DNA of 64,000 nt, taken from positions 1 through 64,000 of the forward strand of contig JAEYSV010000016.1 of NCBI GenBank assembly GCA_023434365.1, in the 5' to 3' direction. The DNA is from Bacillota bacterium. GTDB lineage: Bacteria; Bacillota; Clostridia; Lachnospirales; Lachnospiraceae. A program made the translations under genes and the position numbers. The number at the start of each line of letters is the position of its first letter. Within the stretch, counting starts at the first letter, position 1. The notes beneath the pieces are model-generated. The model was not told the DNA's origin, did no database searches, and saw only the letters and a program-made list of their open reading frames with translations. This document shows, piece by piece, positions 35,519-44,594 of this stretch.

Positions 35519-37060
35519 TTACTCAAACTCAATCGTAGCCGGTGGTTTCCCCGTGCAATCATACAACACTCGATTAACACCCTTCACTTCATTCACGATC
35601 CTGGTTGTCACCTTACCAAGTACTTCCCAAGGCAAGTCTGCACTCTCCGCAGTCATGAAGTCCGAAGTTGTTACCGCACGAAGCGCAATCGCATAGTCAT
35701 AGGTTCTTTCGTCTCCCATAACGCCTACGGAACGCATGTTAGTCAGGGCGGCAAAGTATTGGCCGAGGCCTTTGTCTACACCTGCTTTGGCGATTTCTTC
35801 ACGGTAGATAAAGTCGGCGTCTTGGACGATACGTACTTTTTCTGCGGTTACTTCACCGATGATACGGATTCCGAGACCTGGGCCTGGGAATGGTTGTCTG
35901 TAGACAAGGTATTCTGGGATGTCGAGTTCCAGACCTGCTTTACGTACTTCGTCTTTGAATAGGAGGCGAAGTGGTTCGATGATTTCTTTAAAATCTACGT
36001 AATCAGGGAGTCCGCCTACGTTGTGGTGGGATTTGATTACGGCTGATTTACCGAGGCCGCTTTCGATGACGTCTGGGTAAATGGTTCCCTGCACTAAGAA
36101 GTCCACGGTGCCGATTTTCTTTGCTTCTTCTTCAAAGACGCGGATAAATTCTTCGCCGATGATCTTTCTCTTTGTTTCTGGGTCGGATACGCCTGCTAAT
36201 TTGTTATAGAATCGTTCCTGAGCGTTGACACGAATGAAGTTTAAGTCGTAGTGACCGTCTGAGCCAAAGACTGCTTCTACTTCATCGCCTTCATTTTTAC
36301 GAAGTAAACCGTGGTCTACGAAGACACAAGTCAGTTGTTTTCCGACTGCTCTGGATAGCATTACGGCGGCTACGGAGGAGTCTACTCCACCGGATAGGGC
36401 GCAGAGTACTTTTCCATCGCCTACTTTTTCACGAATCGCCTGGATTGTTGTTTCCACGAAGGAATCCATTTTCCAGTCACCTGCACACTCGCATATATTT
36501 TTTACAAAGTTAGAAAGCATCTTCATACCTTCTTGTGTATGCATTACTTCTGGATGGAACTGTACCGCATACAATTTCTTCTCTACATTTTCCATACCAG
36601 CCACTGGGCAAACTGGTGTATGGGCAGTCACTTTGAAGTCCGCTGGTGCTGACTCAATATAATCGGTATGACTCATCCAACAGATTGTAGAGGATGCTAC
36701 ATTTTCAAATAATTTGGAGGTGGTGTCGATCTGCACTTCTGTTTTTCCATACTCACTAACCGGTGCAGTTACTACGCTTCCGCCTAGTATATATGACATC
36801 AATTGAGATCCGTAACATATACCCAGAATCGGAATACCTAATTCAAACATTTCTGCGGTACAACGTGGTGACTCATCACCATAAACGCTGTTTGGTCCGC
36901 CGGTGAAAATGATTCCCTTTGGATTAAGCTCTTTTAGTTTTTCTATGCTGGTATTGTAAGGCATAACTTCGCAGTATACGTTACACTCTCTGACACGACG
37001 GGCGATTAACTGGTTATACTGACCGCCAAAGTCAAGAACAATAACTAATTCATTCTTCAC
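35519..37060 (-). CDS. guaA: GMP synthase (glutamine-hydrolysing)
   Basis: Converts XMP to GMP with glutamine and ATP. 513 aa. The N-terminal class I amidotransferase has the Cys nucleophile in GICYGSQ and His-Glu in QFHPEV. The ATP-pyrophosphatase P-loop reads ALSGGVDSSVAA. The C-terminal dimer domain ends in TGKPPATIEFE, typical of GuaA. The start is GTG, nine bases after AGGAGG. No purine riboswitch is recognisable in the 220 bases upstream. Last gene of the uvrB-uvrA-nucleotidase run on this strand. Confidence 0.97.
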   Translation of the reverse strand: MKNELVIVLDFGGQYNQLIARRVRECNVYCEVMPYNTSIEKLKELNPKGIIFTGGPNSVYGDESPRCTAEMFELGIPILGICYGSQLMSYILGGSVVTAPVSEYGKTEVQIDTTSKLFENVASSTICWMSHTDYIESAPADFKVTAHTPVCPVAGMENVEKKLYAVQFHPEVMHTQEGMKMLSNFVKNICECAGDWKMDSFVETTIQAIREKVGDGKVLCALSGGVDSSVAAVMLSRAVGKQLTCVFVDHGLLRKNEGDEVEAVFGSDGHYDLNFIRVNAQERFYNKLAGVSDPETKRKIIGEEFIRVFEEEAKKIGTVDFLVQGTIYPDVIESGLGKSAVIKSHHNVGGLPDYVDFKEIIEPLRLLFKDEVRKAGLELDIPEYLVYRQPFPGPGLGIRIIGEVTAEKVRIVQDADFIYREEIAKAGVDKGLGQYFAALTNMRSVGVMGDERTYDYAIALRAVTTSDFMTAESADLPWEVLGKVTTRIVNEVKGVNRVLYDCTGKPPATIEFE

Positions 37061-37125
37061 GTGAATTTCCTCCTAAATATGATGGTTAATTGACATATTA
37101 TTATTATTTGGCTTCTATATTATGC

Positions 37126-37227
37126 TTATTCTACATCATTTTCTAGGTTTCCACTACTAAAATATAAATTTTGGGTAAATTGTTCAGATAAATAGTATCT
37201 TCCCCGTGATTTTTGTTCGAAACGCAT
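37126..37227 (-). CDS. Possible 33-aa protein between the nucleotidase and guaA
   Basis: An ATG at 37227, with AAAAGG five bases upstream, opens 33 codons (MRFEQKSRGRYYLSEQF at the start) ending in TAA at 37126. It fits the operon direction and spacing: 56 bases after the nucleotidase stop and 65 before guaA. Composition is hydrophilic and aromatic, with no membrane segment. No family recognised. Could be a chance frame. Confidence 0.35.
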   Translation of the reverse strand: MRFEQKSRGRYYLSEQFTQNLYFSSGNLENDVE

Positions 37228-37283
37228 GATACCTTTTCTGCCATTTTTTTAAGCTTTACTCTTCAGGTACTTTATGATTTCTG

Positions 37284-37865
37284 CTAGCTCAACTCATCCA
37301 ACGTTTTATTATAGGACTCTAAGAACTCCTCCATAAAGAGATTCGCTTCCTCCAGATTCATATCAATCACTGCCTGTCTAAGTGTCCGCTCAGCGCTGTT
37401 AAACTCTGTGTTGCCTGCTTTCTTCTCCTCCAGGCATTTTATCAAGGCCGATAATTTGTCAGCTGCCTTCACTAATTTACACAGATAGGCATCTGCTTCA
37501 GTTGGAAAGAACAGCTCTTCATAATATCCGCGCATATCCTCTGGTAGCATATGAAGTAACCGTTTGGCCGCTTCGTCCTCCACTTTCTTAAAGGCTTCTT
37601 TGATGTCATCGCTATAATATTTGATTGGCGTTGGCATATCACCGGTGATGATTTCTGTCGCATCATGATACATCGCAATCATTACCGCTTTCTTTTCATC
37701 AAGGTCCTTGCCCAACCGCACTTTTCCAAGCACGGCCAAGGCATGACTTAAGATTGCCACCTCCAGCGAATGCTCACTGATGTTCTCCGATTGGGAGTTT
37801 CGCATCAGCGCCCATCGCTCGATATACTTCATTCTTGATAACATTGCGTAAAAATGATTCGCCAT
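37284..37865 (-). CDS. YfbR-like 5'-deoxynucleotidase (HD domain)
   Basis: 193 aa, the length of E. coli YfbR, which dephosphorylates dNMPs. HD signatures: SQSENISEHSLEVA with the first His, MYHDATEIITGDMPTPIKYY with the HD pair, and the downstream Asp in KAADKLSALI. It should salvage deoxynucleotides in the cytosol. It lies 54 bases downstream of uvrA on the same strand, so it is probably co-transcribed with the repair genes. A second, more distant HD protein of this superfamily is at 54332-54892. Confidence 0.9.
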   Translation of the reverse strand: MANHFYAMLSRMKYIERWALMRNSQSENISEHSLEVAILSHALAVLGKVRLGKDLDEKKAVMIAMYHDATEIITGDMPTPIKYYSDDIKEAFKKVEDEAAKRLLHMLPEDMRGYYEELFFPTEADAYLCKLVKAADKLSALIKCLEEKKAGNTEFNSAERTLRQAVIDMNLEEANLFMEEFLESYNKTLDELS

Positions 37866-37919
37866 TCCTAATCCCCCATACTTTATAGCAGAACGTAATC
37901 AGTCGATAACATCAACTAC

Positions 37920-40781
37920 TTACTGATTCATCTTCTCTAATTCTTTGCTACGCTCAATACTCTTCTTAATATAGATACCCGTATAACTCTTCTTATTCTT
38001 CATAATCTCTTCTGGCGTTCCGCTTGCTACCACAGTACCACCTTTGTCGCCGCCCTCTGGCCCGATATCGATGATATAATCAGCTGTTTTGATAACATCC
38101 AGGTTATGCTCAATAACTAGAACGGTATTGCCGCCTTCGGTCAAACGGTGAAGAATCTCAATTAATTTGTGCACATCGGCAAAATGAAGTCCCGTCGTTG
38201 GTTCATCCAGAATGTAAATGGTCTTGCCCGTGCTTCGTTTACTTAACTCCGTTGCTAACTTGATACGTTGGGCTTCTCCTCCCGACAATGTCGTAGAAGG
38301 CTGTCCTAGCTTCACATAAGTCAAACCAACATCGTAAAGCGTTTCAATTTTACGTTTAATGTTAGGCATATTTTCAAAGAACTTCATTGCCTCTTCAACC
38401 GTCATGTCTAAGACATCGAAAATGTTCTTTCCTTTGTAATGCACATCTAACGTTTCTTTATTATATCTTTTTCCACCACAAACCTCGCATGGAACGTATA
38501 CATCCGGTAAAAAGTTCATTTCAATCTTGATGATACCATCGCCGCTGCAGGCTTCGCATCGTCCACCTTTGACATTGAAGCTAAAGCGGCCTTTTTTGTA
38601 ACCCTTTGCTTTGGCTTCTGGTGTTGCGGTAAATAGATCTCGAATCAAGTCAAAGACACCGGTATAAGTCGCCGGATTGGAACGAGGCGTTCTACCAATT
38701 GGAGACTGATCGATATTGATGACCTTATCTAGCTGGTCCATTCCTTGAAGTTCCTTATGTTTCCCTGGGATATGTCTAGCACGGTTCAATTCTTTCGATA
38801 ATCGTTTATAAAGAATCTCATTTACCAGAGAGCTCTTTCCAGAACCACTTACCCCGGTAACGCAGGTCATAATTCCAAGAGGAATCTCCACATCCACGTT
38901 CTTTAAGTTATTTTCCTGCGCACCAAGTACTTTCAGATATCCCGTTGGAGTACGACGCTCTGTTGGCACTGGAATATGAATTCGCCCACTTAAGTATGCT
39001 CCGGTAATGGAATCCTCATTGGCCATAATCTCTTCGGCCGTACCGCAGGCAATTACATGTCCACCATGCTCCCCGGCTCCTGGACCAATATCGATAATAT
39101 AATCCGCCGCAAACATCGTATCCTCGTCATGCTCCACCACAATCAGCGTATTACCCAGGTCACGCAGATGTAACAATGTTTTTAACAATTTATCATTATC
39201 TCTCTGATGAAGCCCAATACTAGGCTCATCCAGAATATATGCAACACCCACCAGACCAGAACCAATCTGAGTTGCCAGACGAATACGCTGTGCTTCCCCA
39301 CCACTTAAGGAGGCAGTGGCACGACTCATCGTCAGATACTCTAACCCTACATCATTTAAAAACCCTACGCGTGCGCGTATTTCCTTCAAAATGATATCGC
39401 CAATCTGATGTTGCATGGAGCTCAATTCCAAATTCTGAATCCAGTCCTGCAACGAACGAATGGACAGATCTGTTACTTCTGAAATGTTCTTATCTCCAAT
39501 GGTTACTGCCAAAGATTCCGGTTTCAAACGACGTCCACCACATTCATTACATGGCGTCACATTCATAAATGATTCATACTCCTGGCGCATTCCCTCGGAA
39601 CTCGTTTCGCGGTAACGGCGCTGTACATTACGAATCAGTCCTTCAAACTCAACATCGTAAGCCCCTTCCCCACGTTGACTTTTATAATAAACTTTTACCT
39701 TACGTCCATTGGTTCCATATAGAATGACGTCCTTTGCGCCCGGAGCCAGCTCTTCAAATGGGGTATCCAAACTAAACTTATACTCTTTGGCAAGCGCATC
39801 TAAGATACAACGCGTAAAACTACCTTTTTCCGTACTAGACGCCCATCCAGTTACCTGAATCGCCCCTTCACTCAAACTTAATTTTGCATTTGGAATCATT
39901 AATTCCACATCAAATTCCATCTTAAACCCTAAGCCATGACATACCCCACAGGCACCAAATGGATTATTAAACGAAAAGCTTCTTGGCTCAATCTCATCAA
40001 TGCTAATTCCACAATCGGCACACGAAAAACTCTCACTGAAGTTTAGTGGCTCTCCATCCACAACATCCACCACCATCAGTCCCTCTGCTAACTTCAATAC
40101 ATTTTCAATCGAATCCGCAAGACGCCTTTCAATCCCCTCTTTCACAACAAGACGGTCAATGATAATCTCAATATTATGTTTTTTATTCTTATCTAATTTG
40201 ATCTCTTCTGATAACTCATACGTATTCCCATCAATACGAGCACGAACATATCCTGATTTTCTGGATTGCTCCAGTAACTTGACATGCTCTCCTTTTCGAC
40301 CACGCACCACAGGTGCCATTAACTGTATCTTCGTTCTCTCCGGCAATTTCATAATCTCATCAACCATCTGGTCAACCGTCTGTTTTGCAATCACTTTTCC
40401 ACATTTTGGACAGTGCGGTATCCCCACTCTGGCATAAAACAGACGAAAATAATCATAAATTTCCGTAACCGTTCCTACCGTGGAACGAGGATTTCGATTA
40501 GTCGACTTCTGATCAATACTAATTGCAGGCGAAAGTCCCTCAATACTCTCCACATTCGGCTTCTCCATCTGCCCAAGGAATTGTCTCGCATACGAAGACA
40601 ACGACTCCATATAACGACGCTGCCCCTCCGCGTAAATGGTATCAAAAGCCAACGAAGACTTCCCCGACCCACTAAGTCCCGTCAGAACAACAAACTCATC
40701 CCTCGGAATATCCACATCCAAATTCTTTAAATTATGCTCCTTCGCACCACGTATTCTAATATACTGTTTCTTATCCATCAT
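37920..40781 (-). CDS. uvrA: UvrABC system ATPase subunit UvrA
   Basis: Damage-recognition ATPase of nucleotide excision repair. About 953 aa, with two ABC ATPase modules (GLSGSGKSSLAFDT and GVSGSGKSSLVNEIL), two ABC signatures (ASLSGGEAQRIRLA and TTLSGGEAQRIKLA) and paired CxxC zinc fingers (CPKCGKV; CNECGGR; CEACSGDG; CEVCGGKR). The frame extends five codons further to an ATG at 40796, but GGAG lies nine bases before the ATG at 40781. Downstream of uvrB, separated from it by a purine-rich repeat tract. Confidence 0.97.
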   Translation of the reverse strand: MMDKKQYIRIRGAKEHNLKNLDVDIPRDEFVVLTGLSGSGKSSLAFDTIYAEGQRRYMESLSSYARQFLGQMEKPNVESIEGLSPAISIDQKSTNRNPRSTVGTVTEIYDYFRLFYARVGIPHCPKCGKVIAKQTVDQMVDEIMKLPERTKIQLMAPVVRGRKGEHVKLLEQSRKSGYVRARIDGNTYELSEEIKLDKNKKHNIEIIIDRLVVKEGIERRLADSIENVLKLAEGLMVVDVVDGEPLNFSESFSCADCGISIDEIEPRSFSFNNPFGACGVCHGLGFKMEFDVELMIPNAKLSLSEGAIQVTGWASSTEKGSFTRCILDALAKEYKFSLDTPFEELAPGAKDVILYGTNGRKVKVYYKSQRGEGAYDVEFEGLIRNVQRRYRETSSEGMRQEYESFMNVTPCNECGGRRLKPESLAVTIGDKNISEVTDLSIRSLQDWIQNLELSSMQHQIGDIILKEIRARVGFLNDVGLEYLTMSRATASLSGGEAQRIRLATQIGSGLVGVAYILDEPSIGLHQRDNDKLLKTLLHLRDLGNTLIVVEHDEDTMFAADYIIDIGPGAGEHGGHVIACGTAEEIMANEDSITGAYLSGRIHIPVPTERRTPTGYLKVLGAQENNLKNVDVEIPLGIMTCVTGVSGSGKSSLVNEILYKRLSKELNRARHIPGKHKELQGMDQLDKVINIDQSPIGRTPRSNPATYTGVFDLIRDLFTATPEAKAKGYKKGRFSFNVKGGRCEACSGDGIIKIEMNFLPDVYVPCEVCGGKRYNKETLDVHYKGKNIFDVLDMTVEEAMKFFENMPNIKRKIETLYDVGLTYVKLGQPSTTLSGGEAQRIKLATELSKRSTGKTIYILDEPTTGLHFADVHKLIEILHRLTEGGNTVLVIEHNLDVIKTADYIIDIGPEGGDKGGTVVASGTPEEIMKNKKSYTGIYIKKSIERSKELEKMNQ

Positions 40782-40796
40782 CAAACCATTCTCCAT

Positions 40797-40997
40797 CTCG
40801 AACTCACTTCAATATTTTATATCTTTTATCTTTTATCTCTTATCTTTATCTCTTATCTTTATCTCTCTTTTCCACTCTTCACTCTTCACTCTTAGTTCTT
40901 CACTGCTCTTAAAAGCTCTTCACTCTTACTTCTTCACTGCCCTTATAACGCTCTTCGTTCTTCACTATCTTTCCAGCTCTTCACTCTTCACTTTTCA
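40797..40997. repeat. Purine/pyrimidine tandem repeat tract between uvrB and uvrA
   Basis: About 200 bases almost wholly pyrimidine on the plus strand: units of TCTTTATCTCTTA, then TTCACTCTTCACTCTTAG and TTCTTCACTGC. On the transcribed minus strand this is GTGAAGAGTGAAGA and AAGATAAGAGATAAAGA. A homologous tract precedes uvrB at 43076-43330. No coding frame. Confidence 0.85.
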
Positions 40998-42977
40998 CTA
41001 TTCCTTCAGCTGTTTCTTAAGTTCCACCAGCTGATCTCTTAGCTCTGCTGCCGTCTCAAAGTTCAAGTCTGCGGCTGCCTGTTTCATCTGCTTCGTCAGT
41101 TTCTTAATCAGATCTTCTAACTCTTTACGACTCATGCTCTCTGGATCTTTACCTAACTTATCAAGAACCATTTCCGCTTTCTTACTAATACTGATTAAGT
41201 CACGCACCTTCTTCTGAATCGTAGTTGGTGTAATTCCGTGCGCCTCGTTATACTCCTGTTGAATCTGCCGTCTACGATTCGTTTCATGAATCGCCTTATG
41301 CATCGAATCCGTGATTCGATCCGCATACATGATAACGCGCCCCTCTGAATTACGTGCAGCACGACCAATCGTCTGAATCAGCGAAGTTTCAGATCGTAAA
41401 AATCCTTCTTTATCTGCATCCAGGATAGCCACCAAAGTAACCTCCGGAATATCCAGTCCTTCTCGCAACAAGTTGATACCCACTAATACATCGAACAAAT
41501 CAAGTCGCATGTCCCTGATAATCTCGGACCGCTCTAACGTATCGATATCCGAATGTAGGTATTTGATACGAATGCCAACTTCCTTCATATAGTCGGTTAG
41601 ATCCTCTGCCATTCGCTTCGTCAACGTCGTAATCAGAATCTTATGCTTCTTCGCAACCTCTTTGTTCACTTCACCCACTAAGTCATCGATCTGTCCTGCT
41701 ACTGGACGCACAAAGACTTCTGGATCAAGCAAGCCAGTTGGACGAATAATCTGCTCTGCCCGTAACAGCTCATGCTCTTTCTCATATACATTCGGCGTAG
41801 CAGAAACAAACAACATTTGATTAATCTTTGCTTCAAACTCGTCAAAATTAAGTGGACGGTTATCCATAGCACTAGGTAAACGAAACCCAAAATCCACCAA
41901 AGTTGTCTTTCTAGAGCGGTCTCCCGCATACATTCCTCGCACCTGAGGAATCGTAATATGCGACTCATCTACAATGATTAAAAAATCCTCTGGAAAATAA
42001 TCAATTAACGTATGTGGTGTAGCCCCCGGCTCTAATCCTGCCATGACACGCGAGTAGTTCTCAATACCTGAGCAAAATCCAGTTTCTCTTAACATCTCAA
42101 TATCAAAATTAGTTCGCTCCGAGATTCTCTGCGCCTCTAATAGCTTGTCTTCACTTTTAAAATAATTTACCCGGTCTATTAATTCTATCTCTAAATCCTG
42201 AATTGCTTTCTCCATCTTCTCAGGTGCCACTACATAATGAGAAGCTGGAAAGATAGCCACGTGCTCTAATGCACATCTAATCTCACCGGTCAGTACATCA
42301 ATTTCTGATAAACGGTCAATCTCATCTCCAAAGAACTCCACACGATAAGCGGTATCACTTGAGTAGGATGGGAAGATTTCAACTACATCTCCACGAACCC
42401 GGAAAGTACCACGATGAAAATCCATATCATTTCGATCATACTGAATCTCAATCAGCTTACGCAGTACATGGTCACGATCCTTAATCATACCAGGACGCAA
42501 CGAAATAACCATGTTCTGATAGTCAATCGGACTACCCAGCCCATAGATACAAGAAACGCTCGCAATGATTATAACATCCTTTCGTTCCGATAATGCCGCC
42601 GTAGCAGAATGACGCAATTTATCAATCTCTTCATTAATCGAAGAGTCCTTCTCAATATACGTATCTGAACTAGGAACATACGCTTCCGGTTGATAATAAT
42701 CATAATAACTCACAAAGTATTCAACGGCGTTGTTCGGGAAAAATTCTTTAAACTCACCATATAACTGTGCCGCCAATGTCTTATTATGTGCAATAATCAA
42801 CGTTGGTCGATTCAGTTGTTGAATAATATTCGCCATCGTAAACGTTTTACCCGAACCAGTAACACCAAGTAATGTCTGAAACTGATTCCCTTCCTTGAAA
42901 CCCTGTACTAATTGCGTAATCGCCTCAGGCTGGTCTCCAGTAGGGGAATATTCCGAAGTTAATTCAAAATGATCCAT
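40998..42977 (-). CDS. uvrB: UvrABC system helicase subunit UvrB
   Basis: 659 aa from the ATG at 42977, chosen because GGGAGG precedes it and the family start FELTSEYSPTGDQPEAI follows; the frame runs on 13 codons upstream. Walker A GVTGSGKTFT, the beta-hairpin region (YYDYYQPEAYVP), DESH box and C-terminal UVR motif (NFETAAELRDQL) are present. Loads onto damage found by UvrA and recruits UvrC. Its leader and its downstream side both carry GTGAAGAGT-type repeats. Confidence 0.97.
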   Translation of the reverse strand: MDHFELTSEYSPTGDQPEAITQLVQGFKEGNQFQTLLGVTGSGKTFTMANIIQQLNRPTLIIAHNKTLAAQLYGEFKEFFPNNAVEYFVSYYDYYQPEAYVPSSDTYIEKDSSINEEIDKLRHSATAALSERKDVIIIASVSCIYGLGSPIDYQNMVISLRPGMIKDRDHVLRKLIEIQYDRNDMDFHRGTFRVRGDVVEIFPSYSSDTAYRVEFFGDEIDRLSEIDVLTGEIRCALEHVAIFPASHYVVAPEKMEKAIQDLEIELIDRVNYFKSEDKLLEAQRISERTNFDIEMLRETGFCSGIENYSRVMAGLEPGATPHTLIDYFPEDFLIIVDESHITIPQVRGMYAGDRSRKTTLVDFGFRLPSAMDNRPLNFDEFEAKINQMLFVSATPNVYEKEHELLRAEQIIRPTGLLDPEVFVRPVAGQIDDLVGEVNKEVAKKHKILITTLTKRMAEDLTDYMKEVGIRIKYLHSDIDTLERSEIIRDMRLDLFDVLVGINLLREGLDIPEVTLVAILDADKEGFLRSETSLIQTIGRAARNSEGRVIMYADRITDSMHKAIHETNRRRQIQQEYNEAHGITPTTIQKKVRDLISISKKAEMVLDKLGKDPESMSRKELEDLIKKLTKQMKQAAADLNFETAAELRDQLVELKKQLKE

Positions 42978-43075
42978 AACATCCTCCCGTAATACATCCA
43001 TAAACTCTAATCTCAAATCACATAATAAAATATCATATCTTATAATTAATACCCAATATTATATATTTTATATCT

Positions 43076-43330
43076 TATAACCCCTACACACATCTCTTAT
43101 TCTATCTCTTACTCTTATCTTTTATCTCTTACTCTTATCTCTCATCTCTCATCTCTTACTCTTATCTTTTACTCTTTTCCACTCTTCACTCTTCACTCTT
43201 AGTTCTTCACTGCCCTTTTAAGCTCTTCGTTCTTCACTATCATTTAGAGGCTCTTAGTTCTTCACTGCCCTTTTAAGCTCTTCGTTCTTCACCATCTTTT
43301 AGAAGCTCTTCACTTTTTCACTTTTCACTG
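43076..43330. repeat. Purine/pyrimidine tandem repeat tract upstream of uvrB
   Basis: Pyrimidine-rich plus strand with TCTTACTCTTATCTTTTA units, then CACTCTTCACTCTTCACTC, and two near-identical units of about 55 bases beginning AGTTCTTCACTGCCCTTTTA (43200 and 43258). It parallels the tract at 40797-40997, sometimes base for base. The rest of the gap to 43582 is AT-rich, with nothing else that I can support. Confidence 0.85.
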
Positions 43331-43582
43331 ATTTTATGATTTACTTATTATACCATAGCATATTACAAGAAACAAGCAAAAAATCGAACAAACATTCGAC
43401 ATATTCGACATTTAAATAATATTCACCTGACTCTAATGTGCCTTGCGACAAGTCAATGCCTTCTTACTCTATACATTATCATCCAATTATTATATAGTAA
43501 TAATACATATTTACATCAATAACTATACATAGATAGCATTAAACTATAAGGTGCTCACTTTATCAAAGGAGGAATGTTTCTA

Positions 43583-44188
43583 ATGAAGAATTTTTCAGAA
43601 AAATCAAGAAATAGCTACAACCAAAAAGCTGACGACTATGACAATAGTTTAGAAGGACAATTCACAGTAAAATTCAAAGAACTCTTATTGGAAGAAATAA
43701 AAGTCGAGGCAAATGACAACATTCTAGATATCGCATGTGGCAATGCTACTTTTCTTAATATGTTATCCAAACAACACAAAATTAATGGGTATGGTATTGA
43801 TATTTCCGAAAAAATGATAGAAAACGCCAGGAAAAAATGCCCCTCTATGACGTTTGAAGTGAGTGGTTGTGAAAACACACCATTTGATGATCAGATGTTC
43901 CATGTTGCAACCGTTTGTGCTGCCTATCATCATTTTCCAGACGTGAAGGCATTTGCAAAAGAAATGAGCCGAGTACTAAAACCAGGTGGCTTACTATACA
44001 TAGCGGAAGTTTACTATCCCTTCCTTCTCCGCACAATTTTCAACCCCTTTGTACCATTATCAAAAGCAGGCGACGTCAAATTCTACTCCCCCAAAGAGAT
44101 TCAAACCAACTTCGAGAAAGAAGGATTTAAAAAAGTTGGCTTTCTGAAGAAAGGACATATTCAGATTGTTACATTACAAAAATTATAG
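43583..44188 (+). CDS. Class I SAM-dependent methyltransferase
   Basis: 201 aa. The start at 43583 is used because GGAGG is ten bases upstream; the ATG at 43574 is too close to it. Motif I NILDIACGNATFL, motif II acidic YGIDISEKMIENARKK, post-motif HHFPDVKAFAKEMSRVLKPGG. This is the UbiE/SmtA-like methyltransferase_11 fold; the substrate, a small molecule or lipid, cannot be inferred. Monocistronic, between the uvr region and an inverted-repeat element. Confidence 0.85.
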   Translation: MKNFSEKSRNSYNQKADDYDNSLEGQFTVKFKELLLEEIKVEANDNILDIACGNATFLNMLSKQHKINGYGIDISEKMIENARKKCPSMTFEVSGCENTPFDDQMFHVATVCAAYHHFPDVKAFAKEMSRVLKPGGLLYIAEVYYPFLLRTIFNPFVPLSKAGDVKFYSPKEIQTNFEKEGFKKVGFLKKGHIQIVTLQKL

Positions 44189-44312
44189 TACACCGTAATC
44201 AAGACTACACTTTACCAGGTACAGTAAATTAAGCGTATTTATTCATTACTCTTAACAAATAGTCATATGCAATTCATCTAATCCTAAAAGTAGCACTGGT
44301 GCTCTCACAAAC

Positions 44313-44352
44313 TAAAATATGATAAACACCTCAAACTTAATCAGGCGCCCTC
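44313..44352 (+). repeat. Copy of the element-end sequence next to the MITE-like element
   Basis: TAAAATATGATAAACACC followed by CAAACTT and GGCGCC matches 44550-44590 at the right end of the neighbouring element and partly 56735-56760. It suggests repeated or nested insertion at this site. Confidence 0.55.
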
Positions 44353-44361
44353 AAAAACTAG

Positions 44362-44567
44362 AATGTTTATCACATCAAGGTCAATAAAAAAGAGTGTATA
44401 ATTATTATCCATAAAGAGACCGTTTTGCCGCCATCGGTACTTAGGTTGTGGCAGATGAACATCTGTCACGACCTTATGTACCGCTATGAGCGGCAATCGA
44501 GTGAGAACGTGTCTCTGTTGGATAATAATCATACACTCTTTCCATAATCTAAAATGTGATAAACACC
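44362..44567. repeat. MITE-like element folding into one long hairpin
   Basis: Imperfect terminal inverted repeats of about 48 bases (AATGTTTATCACAT and AGAGTGTATAATTATTATCC at the left; the complement at the right, 44518-44567) enclose an inner stem (CGGTAC...GTGGCAGATG with CATCTGTCAC...GTACCG). No ORF. A shorter relative is at 56656-56760. Lies between the methyltransferase and ctpA stop codons. Confidence 0.75.
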
Positions 44568-44594
44568 ACTAACTTCCTTTGGGCGCCACCACCC

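Noticed and set aside
37061..37283. Purine riboswitch upstream of guaA
   Set aside because: No conserved purine-aptamer core could be found; only a possible small ORF.
43076..43330. Repeats before uvrB as a possible CRISPR array
   Set aside because: Units are short, irregular and low-complexity with no unique spacers of constant length; no cas genes are nearby.
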